NCBI GenBank assembly: GCA_029975275.1
Contig: JARKPN010000054.1
Span: 1-46,327, forward strand
Source of the DNA: Geobacteraceae bacterium
Lineage (GTDB): Bacteria > Desulfobacterota > Desulfuromonadia > Geobacterales > Geobacteraceae
Direction of reading: 5' to 3'
DNA: 46,327 nucleotides
Shown here: positions 15,761 through 25,683 of the stretch, piece after piece
How positions within the stretch are numbered: the first letter of the stretch is position 1
Layout: each line of letters starts with the position of its first letter
Translations under genes and position numbers: made by a program
The notes under the pieces: model-generated
Database searches by the model: none
Seen by the model: the letters and a program-made list of their open reading frames with translations, nothing else
Told to the model about the DNA's origin: nothing

Positions 15761-17743
15761 CTACTTGCCGAAAATGCCCCGAATGGTATCCCCCAGGCCC
15801 GGCGTTTCCTTCTTCTGACCGGTGCCCGCATCCTTCTGCAGGTTCTTGCGGAGGGTCTCCCCTAACTTCTCTCCGATCTGGCGGCCCACGCCCTTGCCGC
15901 TCAGGGAGAACCGCGGCGAGCCGACCGTGCCGGTCGCCTTGAGGGGGAGCACCCCCCACCCCTGCTCGTCGGTGATGAAGCTTCCCACGCTGCCCCGGGC
16001 GACCCTGCCGGTGATGCGCGGGGCGATGCGGGTGTCGATGGTCATGTCGAGGCTCTTGTCCAAGCCGATCCTGCCCTTCGGCTTCATGCGGACGTCGGAG
16101 CCGTCCAGGGCGGAATCGAGCAGCACCTGGCCGCCCGTTATCCGGTACGTCCCGGCAAAGGAGCTGAAACGGACGACGCGCAGCTCCTCGCTGCCCAGAA
16201 ACCGGGCCAGCTCGCTCATGAAGCCGCTGCCGGTGAGCCTGCCGTTCCGCACGTCAAAGGATCCGGAGCCCGTCAGGTTCCGCTTCACGGCCTCCGGGGC
16301 GGTTCCACTGCCGGAGATGTCCGCCTTAAGCGACAGAATTCCGGAAAAGCTTCCGGCCGCCTTGGGCGCGAAGACGCTTACGAGTTTTTCGGCCTGCACC
16401 CCCTGCAGGGAAAGCGTGGTGGAATACGAAAAGCCCGGCGTACCGAGATTGATCCTGGCGCTGTCGAGAAAGGAGCCGCCGGCCGTGCTCCCCCTGAACT
16501 GCTCGATCCGGAGAACGTTGTCGCTCAGTTGGTAGCGGAGGGACAGGCCCGACAGGGCGAGCCCCTTGAAGCCGGCGTTCTTTACGTTAACCGCGCCGTT
16601 CATGAAAAATGGAAGCTTCAGCGGACCCGGCCCGGACCTTTTGCCTCCCGGAGTTGCGGATGACTTCGGTCCCGCCGCTTTTTTCGCGGGGAACATCGAA
16701 TCCAGGTCCAGCGAGTCGCTGCTCGCGTTCAGCTCGACCCCGAGGGGCTTCCTGTCCAGGGGAGAGGTCTTCAGCAGCAGGCTCAGCCTGTTCTTGCCCG
16801 ACTCGACCGCCAGATCCCTTGAAACCAGCGTCCCGCCGACAAGGTCAAACCTGCCCGTAAGCACCGGCCGCTGCCCGGCTGCGGCAATGCCGACCTTCTC
16901 CAACCGGACTTCTCCTCCTTTGAGCATTGCAAACGGCGTTTTCAGCGCGCCGGATACCCGCATCTTCGCGGACAAAGCGCCGCTGGGGGAAAGGGAGCTG
17001 AGCTTCTCCGCAACGCCTTGCGGAAGCCCTGTCGCCAGTTTCGCCAGGTCCCGGCAATCAACGGTGACCTGTCCGTCCAGATCCGGACCGTCCGTAATCC
17101 GGGCTACCGAACCGGAAAAAGCGAGGTGCGCGCCGGACACCGTCACGCTCAGATCCGCCGTGAAAGGGCGGTCGGGGGTAAAGTCCGTGATGTCGATGTC
17201 AATGTCCTGCGCCTTATAGACGAACGGCCGGCCGGTCCCCGCCTTCCGGTCTTCGTACGAGATCTCGCCGTCTTTGACGGCAATCCTGGCAACAGCTAAA
17301 GTCAGAGGAGTCTTGTCTTCCCCTGTCGGGGTCTCCTCCAGTTTTGCCCTACGCAGCAGGTCGCTGAAGTTGAACGACCCGTCGGGATTTCTGACCACAT
17401 GGACCCCGGGGGTGTCGAGAACGATCTCGTCCACCACCACCCGCCGGGAAAGGAGCGGCAGCAGCTGATAATGGAGGCGCGCCTCGCCGAGGGAGACGAA
17501 GGGACCGCTGCCGTCCTTTTCGTATACCTTCAGGTTCCTGAGGGTTATACCGGAAAAGAGCCCGATTCCGGCGTCAGCCATCTCAATCCGGCGATGCACG
17601 ACCTTTTCCACACGCGGCAGAACGCTTTTCCGGATCATTTCCGGCGTGACCAAGACCTTGACCAGCAGCAGCGTTCCGCCCACCAGCAGCACCGGGATAC
17701 CGATGATAACGGCAACAATGATGACCAGCTTCCTTGAGGCCAT
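15761..17743 (-). CDS. AsmA-family protein
   Basis: The 660-residue protein has one N-terminal membrane helix (about 7-28, LVIIVAVIIGIPVLLVGGTLLLV) and a large beta-rich body typical of AsmA-like proteins. ISLEARLHYQLLPLLSRRVVVDEIVLDTPGVHV-like segments near residues 80-110 are typical, and the C-terminal AsmA_2-like part includes GSGSFDVRNGRLTG and TIDTRIAPRITGRV. The family is linked to outer-membrane lipid transport and protein assembly. The start has a GGGAGG ribosome site. It begins 18 bases after the nuoN stop and may be co-transcribed as the last gene of the nuo run. There is no functional link to complex I that I know of. Confidence 0.85.
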   Translation of the reverse strand: MASRKLVIIVAVIIGIPVLLVGGTLLLVKVLVTPEMIRKSVLPRVEKVVHRRIEMADAGIGLFSGITLRNLKVYEKDGSGPFVSLGEARLHYQLLPLLSRRVVVDEIVLDTPGVHVVRNPDGSFNFSDLLRRAKLEETPTGEDKTPLTLAVARIAVKDGEISYEDRKAGTGRPFVYKAQDIDIDITDFTPDRPFTADLSVTVSGAHLAFSGSVARITDGPDLDGQVTVDCRDLAKLATGLPQGVAEKLSSLSPSGALSAKMRVSGALKTPFAMLKGGEVRLEKVGIAAAGQRPVLTGRFDLVGGTLVSRDLAVESGKNRLSLLLKTSPLDRKPLGVELNASSDSLDLDSMFPAKKAAGPKSSATPGGKRSGPGPLKLPFFMNGAVNVKNAGFKGLALSGLSLRYQLSDNVLRIEQFRGSTAGGSFLDSARINLGTPGFSYSTTLSLQGVQAEKLVSVFAPKAAGSFSGILSLKADISGSGTAPEAVKRNLTGSGSFDVRNGRLTGSGFMSELARFLGSEELRVVRFSSFAGTYRITGGQVLLDSALDGSDVRMKPKGRIGLDKSLDMTIDTRIAPRITGRVARGSVGSFITDEQGWGVLPLKATGTVGSPRFSLSGKGVGRQIGEKLGETLRKNLQKDAGTGQKKETPGLGDTIRGIFGK

Positions 17744-17761
17744 GGGACTTCCTCCCTTTCA

Positions 17762-19171
17762 TTACATGATCTGTTCGATGAGCAGCAGCAGCCGGTTCGG
17801 GAACAGACCAAACAGCAGAATGGAGAGCCCGGTGACGGCCAGGGCCACGGTCTCGGGAAGCGCGAGACGCGGAAGAGAAGCGGCGGGTTCTGTTTCGGAG
17901 GAGTACAGGACCACCACCACCCGCATGTAGTAGTAGACCGAGACCACCGCCGTCAGGATGCCGATGACCGCCAGGACCGTCTCGCCCCCCCGGAGGGCGG
18001 CGGCAAACACGGCGAACTTGCCCATGAAGCCGACCGTGGGCGGGATCCCTGCCAGGGAAAACAGGGCCAGTGCTATCATCCCGCCGCGGAACGGACGGCT
18101 CCTGCCGATGCCACGGAAATCGTCAATATTTTCCAGGGGAGCATCGCCCGACAGGGAGGCAATGGCGCCGAAGGCGGAGAGATTGGTCACGGTGTAGGCC
18201 ACCAGGTAGAGGACAACGGCGACATACCCTGCAACGGAACCGGTAGTCAGGGCCAGGGCCACGTACCCCATATGCGCGATGGAGGAATAGGCAAGCATCC
18301 GCTTCAGGTTCCGCTGGCGAAGCGCGGCCAGGTTCCCAACCGTCATGGAGAGGAAAGAGAGTACCCAGAGCGGGGCATGCAGGAATGATGCGCCGGTTGC
18401 CGATGCCGGCACCAGCAGCAGGAGCGCCGCGAAGGCCGCGGCCTTGGAGCCGGTGGAAAGGAAGGCGGTGACCGGCGGCGGTGACCCCTGGTAGACGTCC
18501 GGGGTCCACAGGTGGGCAGGAACCAGGGAGACCTTGAAGGCGATGCCCACCAGCAGGAACCCCCATCCGGCGGCCACCAGAGGCGCGGGCCCGCCCGGCA
18601 CGAACACGGGCCGCATCGCCGCGGTGAGTTCAAGAGTGCCGGTCCCGGCATAGATCAGGGCCATGCCGAAGGCTATGAAGGCAGCGGCCGTGGCCCCCAT
18701 CAGGAGATACTTCATCCCGGCCTCCGACGACTCGGGACGTTCCCGGTCAAAGGCGGTCAGGATATAGAAGGCAAAGGTCAGGGCCTCCAGCCCCAGGAAC
18801 AGGGTCAGCAGGTTGACCGACGCGGCCAGCACCGTCATGCCCAGGGCCGCGAACAGGATAGTGGCCGGGTATTCCTCTCCCGGCATGTTTCTCCTGCGGT
18901 TGTAGGAGTGGGAGAGGAGCAGTGCGGCTGCCGCGGTGAGGCAGAACAGCACCGTGAAAAAGCGGGCAAAAGGGGTGGCCGCGATCCCCAGGAACGGGGC
19001 CAGTGGTAGGGGTGGGGTCCGGAGCGCCCACCAGGCGGCGGCCAGGGCCGCGGCGGTTCCCACTCCGGTCAGGTATCTCCCCGGCAGGAAGGCGCCGCCG
19101 ATGAGGACCGCCAGGGAACCGGCTCCGATGATGAGAAAGGGCATCATGATCCAGAGGTCGACAAGGGTCAC
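17762..19171 (-). CDS. nuoN: NADH-quinone oxidoreductase subunit N
   Basis: The 469-residue, antiporter-like membrane subunit belongs to the complex I proton-pumping arm. Its GTG start at 19171 overlaps the nuoM stop (GTGA) and has GGAGG seven bases upstream; the open frame extends much further upstream but only as a shadow of nuoM. Around fourteen hydrophobic helices are visible. Family motifs include the segment SLVPAHLWTPDVYQGSPPPV, KRMLAYSSIAHMGYVAL and LALFSLAGIPPTVGFMGK. Length is typical for NuoN. Confidence 0.95.
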   Translation of the reverse strand: MTLVDLWIMMPFLIIGAGSLAVLIGGAFLPGRYLTGVGTAAALAAAWWALRTPPLPLAPFLGIAATPFARFFTVLFCLTAAAALLLSHSYNRRRNMPGEEYPATILFAALGMTVLAASVNLLTLFLGLEALTFAFYILTAFDRERPESSEAGMKYLLMGATAAAFIAFGMALIYAGTGTLELTAAMRPVFVPGGPAPLVAAGWGFLLVGIAFKVSLVPAHLWTPDVYQGSPPPVTAFLSTGSKAAAFAALLLLVPASATGASFLHAPLWVLSFLSMTVGNLAALRQRNLKRMLAYSSIAHMGYVALALTTGSVAGYVAVVLYLVAYTVTNLSAFGAIASLSGDAPLENIDDFRGIGRSRPFRGGMIALALFSLAGIPPTVGFMGKFAVFAAALRGGETVLAVIGILTAVVSVYYYMRVVVVLYSSETEPAASLPRLALPETVALAVTGLSILLFGLFPNRLLLLIEQIM

Positions 19172-20670
19172 GGCATCCCTCCGGTCGAAACCATGAGTAG
19201 GGCCACGGGCACCCTGAGCAGGTCCAGGGCCGGGGCCGGGTAGACGCCGAGCAGCACCACCGCCAGCGCCAGGGAGCCGAGGATCAGGACTTCCCGGGGA
19301 GAAAGGTCGGCAAACTCCCCCTGCACCCGGTCGCTGCCGAACAGCAGCCCCTGCGCCAGCCTGAGCATATAGACCAGGACCAGCACCATGCCGCAGAGCG
19401 CAAGCACCGCCGCCACGGGCGACACCCGGAAGGTCCCGGCCAGGACCAGGAACTCGCCGGCGAAATTGTTCAGGCCCGGGAGCCCCAGGGCCGAGAGCGA
19501 AAACAGGAGAAACAGGCCGGAAAACAGCGGCGCCCTTCCCCACAGCCCTCCGAACGAGGCCATCTCCCGGCTTCCGGAGCGCTCCTCCAGCATCCCGGCC
19601 ATCAGGAACAGGGCGCCGGTGGTAACGCCGTGGTTCACCATCTGCAGCACCGAACCGGACAGGGAGACCGGTGTCCAGGCGGCGATACCCAGCACCACCA
19701 GTCCCATGTGACCGAAACTGGAATAGGCCACCACCCGTTTCACGTCGGTCTGGGCAAAGGCGAGCCAGGAGGCGTAGAGGATGCCTGTCACCGAGAGTCC
19801 CAGCAGGAGCGGCGTGAAGGCCGTCGCCGCGTCCGGAAACAGCGGAAAGGCGAACCGGATCAGGCCGTAGGCGCCGGTCTTGGCCATGAGCCCGGCCAGC
19901 AGCACGCTCCCTGCCGTGGGCGCGGCGCCGTATGCGTCCGGCAGCCAGCCGTGGAGCGGAAACAGCGGGGTCTTGACGGCAAAGGCCAGCAGGAAGGCGG
20001 CGAACAGCCAGCAGGACAGGCTCCCGGTCATGGGAGTGTTCATCAGCGCCGGGAGGGAAAATGTGTACCAGCCGGTGGCGTCGCCGTGGACCAGGTAGAG
20101 GCCGATGACGGCCAGAAACATCAGCAGCGAACCGCCGATGGTGTACAGGAAAAAACGGAGCGCCGCCGGAACCCGCCCCTCGCCTCCCCAGGCGAAGATC
20201 AGGAAGAACAGGGGGATCAGCATGACCTCCCAGAACAGGTAGAACAGGAACAGGTCCAGGGCCAGGAACACCCCCATGATGCCGGACATGGCCAGGAGCA
20301 GCAGGGCGTGGTAGGGGGCGACCCGTTCGATGTGACTCTTCCACGAGAACAGCACGACCAGGAGCACCAGCAGGGCGGTCAGCAGGACCATGAGGAGGCT
20401 GATGCCGTCCATACCGAGGGTATAGCGGATGCCGAACCGCTCGATCCAGGCGAGGTCCTCCACCAGGAAGAAGCCCGGCAGCGGCCCGTCCGGCGCAGAC
20501 ACCCGGGGAGCGAGCGCAACGGCTCCGGCGGCCAGAGCCAGCTCGCACAGGGCCACGGCCAGGGTCACCATCCGGCAGCAGGCGGCACCCCGTGCGCCCG
20601 GCAGGAGAACCGCCAGGCTCCCCGCCAGGGGAAGGAACACCAGGATTGTCAGAATCGGCACGTTATCCAA
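19168..20670 (-). CDS. nuoM: NADH-quinone oxidoreductase subunit M
   Basis: The 500-residue antiporter-like subunit includes LDLFLFYLFWEVMLIPLFFL with the conserved transmembrane glutamate, TPLFPLHGWLPDAYGAAPTAGSV, KRVVAYSSFGHMGLVVLG and LSALGLPGLNNFAGEFLVL. The start appears to be an unusual TTG at 20670 with GGAAGG seven bases upstream. A GTG three codons further in is possible. It lies 15 bases downstream of nuoL and overlaps nuoN by four bases. Confidence 0.95.
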   Translation of the reverse strand: MDNVPILTILVFLPLAGSLAVLLPGARGAACCRMVTLAVALCELALAAGAVALAPRVSAPDGPLPGFFLVEDLAWIERFGIRYTLGMDGISLLMVLLTALLVLLVVLFSWKSHIERVAPYHALLLLAMSGIMGVFLALDLFLFYLFWEVMLIPLFFLIFAWGGEGRVPAALRFFLYTIGGSLLMFLAVIGLYLVHGDATGWYTFSLPALMNTPMTGSLSCWLFAAFLLAFAVKTPLFPLHGWLPDAYGAAPTAGSVLLAGLMAKTGAYGLIRFAFPLFPDAATAFTPLLLGLSVTGILYASWLAFAQTDVKRVVAYSSFGHMGLVVLGIAAWTPVSLSGSVLQMVNHGVTTGALFLMAGMLEERSGSREMASFGGLWGRAPLFSGLFLLFSLSALGLPGLNNFAGEFLVLAGTFRVSPVAAVLALCGMVLVLVYMLRLAQGLLFGSDRVQGEFADLSPREVLILGSLALAVVLLGVYPAPALDLLRVPVALLMVSTGGMP

Positions 20671-20685
20671 TGCAGGACCTTCCTC

Positions 20686-22551
<1,866 letters not shown>

Positions 22552-22552
22552 G

Positions 22553-22861
22553 CTATTCCCCCAGTCGGCTGAACTGGTCGGAATCGACGGTCTTCCGGCG
22601 ACGGTGCAGGTAGACCACCAGGGCCAGGGCCAGGGAGACCTCGGCCGAGGTCATGGCGATGATGAAGACCGCGAATATCTGTCCGTCGGCGTTGCCCCAC
22701 CCGGCCGAGCCCCCCACGAAGGCCAGGATGGCGGCGTTGAGCATGATCTCGATACCGATGAGCATCATGATCAGGTTTGAACGCCAGGCCAGCAGGCAGC
22801 CGAGCCCCAGGGAAAAGATGACGCCGGACAGGATGAGAACGTGGGAGAGGGGTACGATCAT
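22553..22861 (-). CDS. nuoK: NADH-quinone oxidoreductase subunit K
   Basis: The 102-residue protein has three membrane helices and the conserved glutamates of the E-channel (MMLIGIEIMLNAAILAF, and TSAEVSLALALVVYLHRR). The ATG overlaps the nuoJ stop by four bases, indicating coupling. Confidence 0.96.
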   Translation of the reverse strand: MIVPLSHVLILSGVIFSLGLGCLLAWRSNLIMMLIGIEIMLNAAILAFVGGSAGWGNADGQIFAVFIIAMTSAEVSLALALVVYLHRRRKTVDSDQFSRLGE

Positions 22862-23343
22862 TTGCGCCTCCCCAGGTAGAGTGCCCCAACCAGGGCGAAC
22901 AGCAGTTGGAAGGAGACGATCTCAACGGCGATGCCGTAGCTGCCGAACATGGTCACAGCAAACTCCCTGATTCCCACCCTCCCCGAAGCGGCGGGAGAGC
23001 CGTGGACGGGCGAGAGAGCCAGGGATGCGAACGAGCCGGCGATCACCAGGCTCAACGCCAGGGCGGGCCACCAGTCGCGGACGCCAGGCCGGTTCATCTT
23101 CTCGGGATGGCCCAGGTCCAGCATCATGATGACGAACAGGAACAGGACCATGATGGCCCCGGCGTAGATGATCACCTCGAACACGGCCGCCAGCGGCGCG
23201 GCCAGCAGGTAGAAGATGACCGCCAGGCCGAAGAACGAGGTGGCCAGGTAGACGATGGCGTGCACCGGATGCCGCTCGGTGATCGCGAACAGGGTCGCGA
23301 CCACCACCACCAGCGCCAGGATGTAGAAGATGACCTGTTCCAT
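22858..23343 (-). CDS. nuoJ: NADH-quinone oxidoreductase subunit J
   Basis: The conserved start is MEQVIFYILALVVVVATL at 23343, giving 161 residues and five hydrophobic helices. The motif EVIIYAGAIMVLFLFVIMML in helix 3 is diagnostic. The frame extends upstream to 23454, but that extension is low-complexity spacer. There is no Shine-Dalgarno sequence (TTTACTTAT precedes the ATG). A pyrimidine heptad tract ends 13 bases upstream in the mRNA, unlike most nuo genes here. Confidence 0.94.
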   Translation of the reverse strand: MEQVIFYILALVVVVATLFAITERHPVHAIVYLATSFFGLAVIFYLLAAPLAAVFEVIIYAGAIMVLFLFVIMMLDLGHPEKMNRPGVRDWWPALALSLVIAGSFASLALSPVHGSPAASGRVGIREFAVTMFGSYGIAVEIVSFQLLFALVGALYLGRRK

Positions 23344-23356
23344 ATAAGTAAAGTCG

Positions 23357-23636
23357 GGCGCAAGGCGTAGGGCACAAGATGAAACCCAATCTATTCCGGA
23401 CGCCTCACCATGCTGTCGAAAGGTTGTCTGAGTGTCCCTTTGGGCAGTTGCCACTCATGGTATTTCCGGGTACGTTCCCTTATTCTCCGCCCCTCACCCG
23501 GCATTGCGCGGCACCCTCTCCCTCATGGCGAGGGTATCGGCAACAGCCCGTTCACCATGAGGGAGAAGGTGACCCTGAGTGGCATATGAGGGTTTAGGTT
23601 CCCGCGCCCTGCGCCTCGTGCCTTGCACCCGCCTTT
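23357..23636. repeat. Inverted heptad tracts framing the nuoI-nuoJ spacer
   Basis: Plus-strand heptads GGCGCAA, GGCGTAG, GGCACAA and GATGAAA occupy 23357-23384. Minus-strand heptads GGTGCAA, GGCACGA, GGCGCAG and GGCGCGG occupy about 23603-23636, starting right at the nuoI stop. The two tracts are complementary over most positions and frame about 218 bases of non-coding sequence within the operon. Confidence 0.75.
23449..23584. repeat. Nested inverted repeats in the nuoI-nuoJ spacer (MITE- or REP-like)
   Basis: A 17-base arm at 23512-23528 (CACCCTCTCCCTCATGG) matches the complement of 23555-23571 with one mismatch, around a 26-base loop. Outside it, TGCCACTCA (23449-23457) is repeated inverted at 23576-23584. 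No frame here resembles a protein. This is the largest gap in the nuo operon and looks like an inserted palindromic element. Confidence 0.65.
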
Positions 23637-24167
23637 CTAAGGCATCAGCGTCCGCACGTCCACCGGCGGCTCCTCGTCCGGGTTGCCGCCGCGCGGGTTC
23701 ACCACCCCGATGCCGCTGTGACGGTAGAAGTTGTAGTCCGGATCCTTGCCGCAGCCGTCTATCAGCAGGTCCTCTTTCTCGTAGACCAGGTCCATGACGT
23801 CCCGTTTGCAGATCTCGTAATCGGGGGTCATCTGGATAGCCATGGTCGGGCACGCCTCGGCGCAGAGACCGCAGAAGATGCAGCGGGAAAAGTTGATCCG
23901 GAACCAGGCGGCGTAGCGACGCCCGTCGGGCTGCTCGGCTGACTGCATGGAGATGCAGTCGACCGGGCAGGCAGCGGAACAGAGATAACACGCGACACAC
24001 CGCTCCCCGCCGTCCGGATCGCGGGTCAGGACGATCCTCGCCCGGTAGCGGGGATAGGGTGACCGCTTCTCTTCCGGGTAGCGGATGGTTACCGGGCGAC
24101 GGAACATGTGCTTCCAGGTCGTCAGGAAACCGGCCCAGACGGCTCTCAGGTCGCGAAACAGGGACAT
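23637..24167 (-). CDS. nuoI: NADH-quinone oxidoreductase subunit I
   Basis: The 176-residue protein carries two [4Fe-4S] cluster motifs: [16 protein letters not shown] and [18 protein letters not shown]. These are the N6a and N6b relays of the peripheral arm. No Shine-Dalgarno is visible before the ATG at 24167. The ankyrin gene ends only 11 bases upstream, so translation may depend on reading of that gene. Heptad repeats begin immediately after the TAG stop. Confidence 0.95.
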   Translation of the reverse strand: MSLFRDLRAVWAGFLTTWKHMFRRPVTIRYPEEKRSPYPRYRARIVLTRDPDGGERCVACYLCSAACPVDCISMQSAEQPDGRRYAAWFRINFSRCIFCGLCAEACPTMAIQMTPDYEICKRDVMDLVYEKEDLLIDGCGKDPDYNFYRHSGIGVVNPRGGNPDEEPPVDVRTLMP

Positions 24168-24177
24168 TGGTTATACG

Positions 24178-24600
24178 TTAGACCGCATGCTTGGCACGCT
24201 GAAGCCTGAGGAGCAGCTCCAGGGTGTCGGGATGGTCGTTGAGCTCGGCATAGGTCAGGGCGGTATTGCCGGCCAGGGTCTTGGCCATGGGGTCGGCCCC
24301 AAAATCGATCAGGTGGCCGATACATTCGTTGCATCCATAGTTGGCGGCCAGCATCAACGGGGTGTGGCCGTCACGGTCCCGGGCGTCCACGGCGGCGCCC
24401 CCCTTGAGAAGCGCCTTGATCACCTCCGCGTACCCGTTGGCCGCGGCGTAGTGGAGCGCCGACTTCCCCTTGTTGCTGCGGGCGTCCACCTCGGCGCCGC
24501 GGCGAAGCAGGTCCTCAACCAGTTCCACATTCCCTCCCCTTGCCGCGTCGATCAGCGGCGTGTGGCCGTGCCTGTCAGCTGCATTCACATTCTCAGTCAT
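24178..24600 (-). CDS. Ankyrin-repeat protein inside the nuo operon
   Basis: The 140-residue protein consists almost entirely of four ankyrin repeats, with the signatures HGHTPLIDAARGGNVELVEDLLRRG, NKGKSALHYAAANGYAEVIKALLKGG, DGHTPLMLAANYGCNECIGHLIDFG and GNTALTYAELNDHPDTLELLLRL. No signal peptide or membrane segment is seen, so it should be a cytosolic protein-binding adaptor. It has a strong AAGGAGG ribosome site. It lies between nuoH and nuoI, with 11 bases to the nuoI start. The partner is unknown. Because of its position I infer an assembly or regulatory partner of complex I, but a chance insertion is equally possible. Confidence 0.9.
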   Translation of the reverse strand: MTENVNAADRHGHTPLIDAARGGNVELVEDLLRRGAEVDARSNKGKSALHYAAANGYAEVIKALLKGGAAVDARDRDGHTPLMLAANYGCNECIGHLIDFGADPMAKTLAGNTALTYAELNDHPDTLELLLRLQRAKHAV

Positions 24601-24678
24601 AACACTTCCTCCTTGTTGGTAAAGTGTCCTGCCATGCTCTGTGCCCTGCCAACCAAAGACGGATTTTCCGTTGCGCTA

Positions 24679-25683
24679 CTATACCATCATCCACCACCCG
24701 GTAGCCAGAATATTAACCAGAGCCAGCGGGGTGAGGAACTTCCATCCCAGGTTCATCAGCTGATCGTAGCGGAGCCGTGGGAGGGTGCCGCGCATCCAGA
24801 TAAACAGGAAGGCGAAGGCAAGGACCTTGAGGCCGAACCAGACCGGCGCCGGCAGCCACGGGCCCTGCCACCCTCCCAGGAAAAAGGTGGCCGCAAGCCC
24901 ACCCAGGACAATGATGTTGATGTATTCCCCCACGAAGAACAGCCCGAAGCGCATCCCCGAGTATTCCGAATGGAACCCGGCCACCAGTTCGCTCTCCGCC
25001 TCAGGCAGGTCAAAGGGAATCCGCTTGCACTCCGCCGCGATGCTGACCAGGAAGATGGCGAAGGCCAAGGGCTGGCAGACGATGAACCAAGCCTTCTCCT
25101 GGGCCGCCACGATGTCTCCCAGCCGGAAGGAGCGGGCCAGCATCACTACCGGCACCAGCGAAAGGGCCATGGAAAGTTCGTAGGAGATGAGCTGGGCCAG
25201 CCCCCTGATGCTCCCGAGCAGCGCATACTTGGAGTTGGAGGCCCACCCCCCCAGCGCCACCCCGTACACGGCGATGGAGGAGAACGCCAGGAAGAACAGC
25301 AGGCCGATGTTCAGATCCGCCACCTGGAGCGGGACCTCTCGGCCGAACAGCTCCAGTGGCGGCCCGAACGGGATCACCGCGAAGGTGAGGATGGCGGGGA
25401 GGGCGGCCATGGCGGGCGCCAGGTAGAACAGCCACTTGTCCGCCCCGGCGGGGCGGACGTCCTCCTTGGTCAGCATCTTGATCACGTCCGCCAGGGGCTG
25501 GAGCAGCCCGCCGGGCCCCACCCGGTTGGGCCCCACCCGGTCCTGGATCCGGGCGAGCAGCTTCCGCTCGCCCAGCACAAGGTAGGCGGCGGCGGTCATG
25601 ACCACGAAGTAGATCAGGACCAGCTTGACGAGCAGGATCAGTATGCCGAGGGTATCAATGGACAGAAAGGAAACAGAAGCCAT
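24679..25683 (-). CDS. nuoH: NADH-quinone oxidoreductase subunit H
   Basis: The 334-residue membrane subunit connects the peripheral and membrane arms and forms part of the quinone site. Motifs include [51 protein letters not shown] and [25 protein letters not shown]; the last is the acidic quinone-side loop. Eight membrane helices fit the hydrophobic pattern. The ATG directly follows the nuoG TAA with no gap. Confidence 0.96.
   Translation of the reverse strand: MASVSFLSIDTLGILILLVKLVLIYFVVMTAAAYLVLGERKLLARIQDRVGPNRVGPGGLLQPLADVIKMLTKEDVRPAGADKWLFYLAPAMAALPAILTFAVIPFGPPLELFGREVPLQVADLNIGLLFFLAFSSIAVYGVALGGWASNSKYALLGSIRGLAQLISYELSMALSLVPVVMLARSFRLGDIVAAQEKAWFIVCQPLAFAIFLVSIAAECKRIPFDLPEAESELVAGFHSEYSGMRFGLFFVGEYINIIVLGGLAATFFLGGWQGPWLPAPVWFGLKVLAFAFLFIWMRGTLPRLRYDQLMNLGWKFLTPLALVNILATGWWMMV

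Noticed and set aside
19172-20548. Extension of nuoN upstream to give a 928-residue protein
   Set aside because: The added 459 codons are a shifted-frame shadow of nuoM. The GTG at 19171 with GGAGG upstream is the natural start.
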